Under the pieces are notes generated by a model. That model was given only the letters and a program-made list of their open reading frames with translations, did not search any database and was not told where the DNA came from. Source: an uncultured Prevotellaceae bacterium (lineage in GTDB: Bacteria > Bacteroidota > Bacteroidia > Bacteroidales > Bacteroidaceae). From it: DNA of 64,000 bases. The stretch lies in the NCBI GenBank assembly GCA_902769705.1, contig CACXPX010000001.1, forward strand, positions 1 through 64,000, read 5' to 3'. This document shows, one piece after another, positions 61,241-64,000 of this stretch (position 1 is the first letter of the stretch; every line of letters begins with the position of its first letter). The translations under genes were made by a program, and so were the position numbers.

Positions 61241-62560
61241 ATGGCAAAAGAGTATTTTCCGTTTACCGGTAAAATTCCTTTCGAGGGAAAGGACAGTAAG
61301 AACGTAATGGCATTCCATTATTACGACCCCGAGAAGGTTGTGATGGGTAAGAAAATGAAGGATTGGCTGAAGTTCGCTATGGCTTGGTGGCACACACTGG
61401 GCGGCGCAAGTGCAGACCAGTTCGGTGGCCAGACCCGCAGCTATGAGTGGGACAAGGCTGAGGATGCTGTTCAGCGTGCAAAGGATAAGATGGACGCCGG
61501 CTTCGAGATCATGGACAAGTTGGGCATCGAGTACTTCTGCTTCCACGATATCGACCTCGTTGAAGAGGGCGCAACTATCGCTGAGTATGAGGCTCGCATG
61601 AAGGCCATCACTGACTATGCTCAGGAGAAGATGAAGCAGTTCCCCAACATCAAGTTGCTCTGGGGTACAGCTAATGTCTTCGGCAACAAGCGTTATGCTA
61701 ATGGTGCCAGCACCAACCCCGACTTCGACGTTGTGGCTCGTGCTATCGTACAGATTAAGAATGCCATCGACGCTACTATCAAGCTCGGCGGTACAAACTA
61801 TGTGTTCTGGGGTGGACGCGAGGGCTACATGAGCCTGCTGAACACTGACCAGAAGCGTGAGAAAGAGCATATGGCAACCATGCTGACTATGGCTCGCGAC
61901 TATGCACGCGCTAAGGGATTCAAGGGCACATTCCTCATTGAGCCGAAGCCCATGGAGCCCAGCAAGCACCAGTATGATGTTGACACAGAGACCGTTATCG
62001 GCTTCTTGAAGGCTCACAACCTGGACAAGGACTTCAAGGTGAACATCGAGGTGAACCACGCTACATTGGCTGGCCACACCTTCGAGCACGAATTGGCTTG
62101 CGCTGTTGACGCTGGTATGCTTGGTAGCATCGACGCTAACCGTGGTGACGCTCAGAACGGTTGGGATACCGACCAGTTCCCCATTGACAACTACGAGTTG
62201 ACACAAGCTATGCTCGAAATCATCCGCAACGGTGGTCTGGGCAATGGCGGTACCAACTTCGACGCTAAGATTCGTCGTAACAGCACTGACCTTGAGGATC
62301 TCTTCATCGCTCACATCAGCGGTATGGACGCAATGGCTCGCGCTCTTGAGAACGCTGCCGCTATCCTGGAAGAGAGTGAACTGCCCGCAATGAAGAAGGC
62401 TCGCTACGCTTCGTTCGACGCTGGAGTAGGCAAGGACTTCGAAGATGGCAAACTCACTCTCGAGCAGGTCTACGAGTATGGCAAGAAGGTCGAAGAGCCC
62501 AAGCAGACTTCTGGCAAGCAGGAGAAATACGAGACCATCGTGGCTCTCTATTGCAAATAA
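61241..62560 (+). CDS. xylA: Xylose isomerase (class II)
   Basis: The 439-residue TIM-barrel enzyme converts D-xylose to D-xylulose. Active-site blocks are YFCFHDIDLVEEG with the catalytic His-Asp, YVFWGGREGYMSLLN, FLIEPKPMEPSKHQYD and FKVNIEVNHATLAGHTFEHE, plus GSIDANRGDAQNGWDTDQFP binding the second metal. The N-terminal 35-residue extension marks class II. It ends the operon and is followed by a strong terminator. Confidence 0.97.
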   Translation: MAKEYFPFTGKIPFEGKDSKNVMAFHYYDPEKVVMGKKMKDWLKFAMAWWHTLGGASADQFGGQTRSYEWDKAEDAVQRAKDKMDAGFEIMDKLGIEYFCFHDIDLVEEGATIAEYEARMKAITDYAQEKMKQFPNIKLLWGTANVFGNKRYANGASTNPDFDVVARAIVQIKNAIDATIKLGGTNYVFWGGREGYMSLLNTDQKREKEHMATMLTMARDYARAKGFKGTFLIEPKPMEPSKHQYDVDTETVIGFLKAHNLDKDFKVNIEVNHATLAGHTFEHELACAVDAGMLGSIDANRGDAQNGWDTDQFPIDNYELTQAMLEIIRNGGLGNGGTNFDAKIRRNSTDLEDLFIAHISGMDAMARALENAAAILEESELPAMKKARYASFDAGVGKDFEDGKLTLEQVYEYGKKVEEPKQTSGKQEKYETIVALYCK

Positions 62561-62595
62561 TCGACAAGCCGTCGACTATATTAAATTATAATAAG

Positions 62596-62633
62596 GTGGT
62601 GCGCTGGTTTCATGACTGGCGCACCACTTTTTT
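62596..62633 (+). terminator. xylA terminator
   Basis: GTGGTGCGC and GCGCACCAC form a 9-bp stem followed by a run of T. It lies 36 bp past the xylA stop. Confidence 0.9.
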
Positions 62634-62664
62634 GTTGTTTGTGAATGATTTTTTCTCAGTTTAG

Positions 62665-62694
62665 TTGTTTTTTTCATTTTTTTTTGTATGTTTG
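62665..62694 (+). promoter_or_regulatory. Promoter (-33 TTG, -7 TATGTTTG) of the downstream unknown gene
   Basis: TTG at 62665-62667 and TATGTTTG at 62687-62694 are 19 bp apart; ATG 62720 follows. This argues against the in-frame start at 62645 upstream of the box. Confidence 0.7.
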
Positions 62695-62719
62695 CAGTCA
62701 AATACAAATTGAGAAAGAT

Positions 62720-63304
62720 ATGGCTATTCTGCATTTAGACCTTACTAAGTTCTCCGACGATGAACATTATACTGTTGTAGAACTGATTTATCACACCGTG
62801 AAGGCCGGCAATATCGAAAACCACATGGCCAACCAACGTTGCGAGGCTTTGGGCGAAGCATTCCAGCGTGAAGGGGAGTTGTTTCGTGAACTCCATAAGA
62901 AGTATGGCTCAATCAAACTCAATGAGATTGACCGCTTGGTCTTTGACACCGATGAGAATAGTTTGCAGAACACAGAACTGTTTCGCATGTGTGCCGATGA
63001 AGATATCCTGAATGCTGCCGACGAGATGCGTCGTGTGCGCCAGCATACTGACCAGGCTTATGAGGAGTTGATGGAGGTGTTGAACGCTTTGCTTGTTGTC
63101 AGCCCCAATGAGACCTTGTCGCAGGTGGAGACGCAACTCAACCATCAGGTGAGTTACGTCAGTCACGAGTATGGGAAGGGAGACGACATCGTGTCGGAAC
63201 CAGAGAAAAAGCCTTTGGACATTAAAGAAAAGAGCGAAGAGCATGAGGATGGTGACGCCCGCGTGAGGCTGATGACGTTGCCTTTGCAGAAGAAAAACGG
63301 CTGA
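62720..63304 (+). CDS. Bacteroidales-specific protein of unknown function (DUF6261-like)
   Basis: The 194-residue soluble, largely helical protein starts MAILHLDLTKFSDDEHY and has FQREGELFRELHKKYGSIKLNEID, here read in parts, with a charged C-terminus (EPEKKPLDIKEKSEEHED). It resembles a Bacteroidales family I recall as DUF6261; no catalytic motif is visible. It is transcribed from its own promoter between xylA and a GH43 gene. Confidence 0.7.
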   Translation: MAILHLDLTKFSDDEHYTVVELIYHTVKAGNIENHMANQRCEALGEAFQREGELFRELHKKYGSIKLNEIDRLVFDTDENSLQNTELFRMCADEDILNAADEMRRVRQHTDQAYEELMEVLNALLVVSPNETLSQVETQLNHQVSYVSHEYGKGDDIVSEPEKKPLDIKEKSEEHEDGDARVRLMTLPLQKKNG

Positions 63305-63416
63305 TGCTGTAGTTGGCAATGCGTTTTTAACGCAAAAGGACCGTCATTAGCTGTTTTGATCTTTATGTATTTTACAAATGAAAGACTAACAAGAGAAAAA
63401 CTATTTGAAAACAAAC

Positions 63417-64000
63417 ATGAGAAAAACTATTCTATCCTTGCTGGCCTTATTGCCGATGATGGCTTTGGCACAGTACAAATCAGAAGTGTGGAGTCCCGAC
63501 AATGGTGATGGCACCTACACCAATCCCGTAATTAATGCTGACTACAGCGACCCTGACGTGATATGCGTGGGCGATGACTATTATCTCACGGCTTCGTCTT
63601 TCCAATGCATTCCCGGCCTTCCTATTTTGCATTCCAAGGACTTAGTCAACTGGGAAATCATCGGTTATGCCCTGAAAGAACTGAAGCCCCGCGAGGTCTT
63701 TGACAAACCTGCGCATGGAATGGGCGTGTGGGCGCCGAGCATCCGTCATCATAATGGTGAATTCTATATTTATTGGGGTGATCCAGACTATGGCGTGTTC
63801 ATGGTGAAGACGAAAGACCCTTCTGGTGAGTGGGAGGAGCCTGTCTGCGTGATTCCCGGAACGGGAATGATTGACACCACACCCTTGTGGGACGACGATG
63901 GGCGCTGCTACTTGGTAAATGGGTGGGCCAACAGCCGCAGTCGTTTTGCTTCCGTATTGACAGTGCGTGAGTTGAATGCCGAAGGTACGAAGGCCATAGG
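63417..64000 (+). CDS. GH43 glycosidase, probable beta-xylosidase/arabinofuranosidase (3' end outside window)
   Basis: The first 194 residues are present. A signal peptide (MRKTILSLLALLPMMALAQ) precedes the GH43 propeller: TYTNPVINADYSDPDVICVGDDYYLTASSF in parts, with the general-base Asp in YSDPDV, then GVWAPSIRHHNGEFYIYWG and GMIDTTPLWDDDG with the second Asp. Close relatives act on xylan or arabinoxylan oligosaccharides. Position after xylAB fits release of xylose. The acid Glu lies beyond the window. Confidence 0.88.
   Translation, partial: MRKTILSLLALLPMMALAQYKSEVWSPDNGDGTYTNPVINADYSDPDVICVGDDYYLTASSFQCIPGLPILHSKDLVNWEIIGYALKELKPREVFDKPAHGMGVWAPSIRHHNGEFYIYWGDPDYGVFMVKTKDPSGEWEEPVCVIPGTGMIDTTPLWDDDGRCYLVNGWANSRSRFASVLTVRELNAEGTKAI

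Noticed and set aside
60812..62314. 500-codon minus-strand open frame opposite xylB and xylA
   Set aside because: Antisense to two conserved enzymes and spans the gap between them; hydrophobic and repetitive translation with no motif.

Overview
The window reads as chromosomal DNA from a Bacteroidales bacterium, most likely Prevotella or a close relative. The reasons are the many TAnnTTTG promoter boxes, a SusC/SusD fructan utilisation locus, parts of the type IX secretion system (T9SS), a bifunctional fucokinase/GDP-fucose pyrophosphorylase (Fkp), and gene orders such as ftsX-DUF3098-uppP-truB-queA-folK. The species call is inference; no rRNA gene is present.

Layout. 1-7 kb: the tail of an unknown exported protein on the minus strand, then porW (sprE) and porX, two T9SS factors, and tsaE. 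porX and tsaE each carry a short GC-rich near-palindromic insertion kept in frame. 7.4-9.3 kb: a small unknown protein, a structured non-coding stretch closed by complementary ends, and a stand-alone reverse transcriptase. This retron-like cassette is the best candidate for an undescribed system. 9.4-23 kb: a complete fructan utilisation locus: a membrane sensor-regulator with a sugar-binding domain joined directly to an AraC domain, SusC, SusD, a DUF4960 surface glycan-binding lipoprotein, a surface endo-levanase-like GH32, an exo-acting GH32, a fructose MFS permease and a fructokinase.

23-35 kb: an accessory region. It holds DUF1810 and NADAR-like genes, a leucine-rich-repeat protein, a DUF4846 protein, a very AT-rich cassette (papain-fold peptidase, 33-residue membrane peptide, L,D-transpeptidase), a B12-type radical SAM enzyme coupled to an archaemetzincin-like peptidase, a second L,D-transpeptidase, a LytTR regulator coupled to a phosphodiester-glycosidase-like membrane protein, and a YiiX-like peptidase beside a small membrane protein. 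The region looks dedicated to cell-envelope work and contains acquired DNA.

35-48.5 kb: a sugar porter, a giant DUF5107-TPR protein, a radical SAM enzyme, the ftsX to folK housekeeping operon, rpsO and typA (bipA). Two near-identical 63-bp promoter-bearing repeats in inverted orientation drive the radical SAM gene and typA. 48.5-64 kb: a nucleosidase gene, an apparent operon of YfhO-like protein, multidomain glycosidase with a T9SS-type C-terminal signal, and fkp, then a GSCFA protein, xylB, xylA, a Bacteroidales-specific protein of unknown function and the start of a GH43 enzyme.

A family of about 265-bp intergenic repeats occurs in four long copies (two in each orientation) plus fragments. 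They share an imperfect 27-nt palindrome and CCACAAATG/CATTTGTGG motifs and are the main unexplained non-coding structure outside the retron-like unit.
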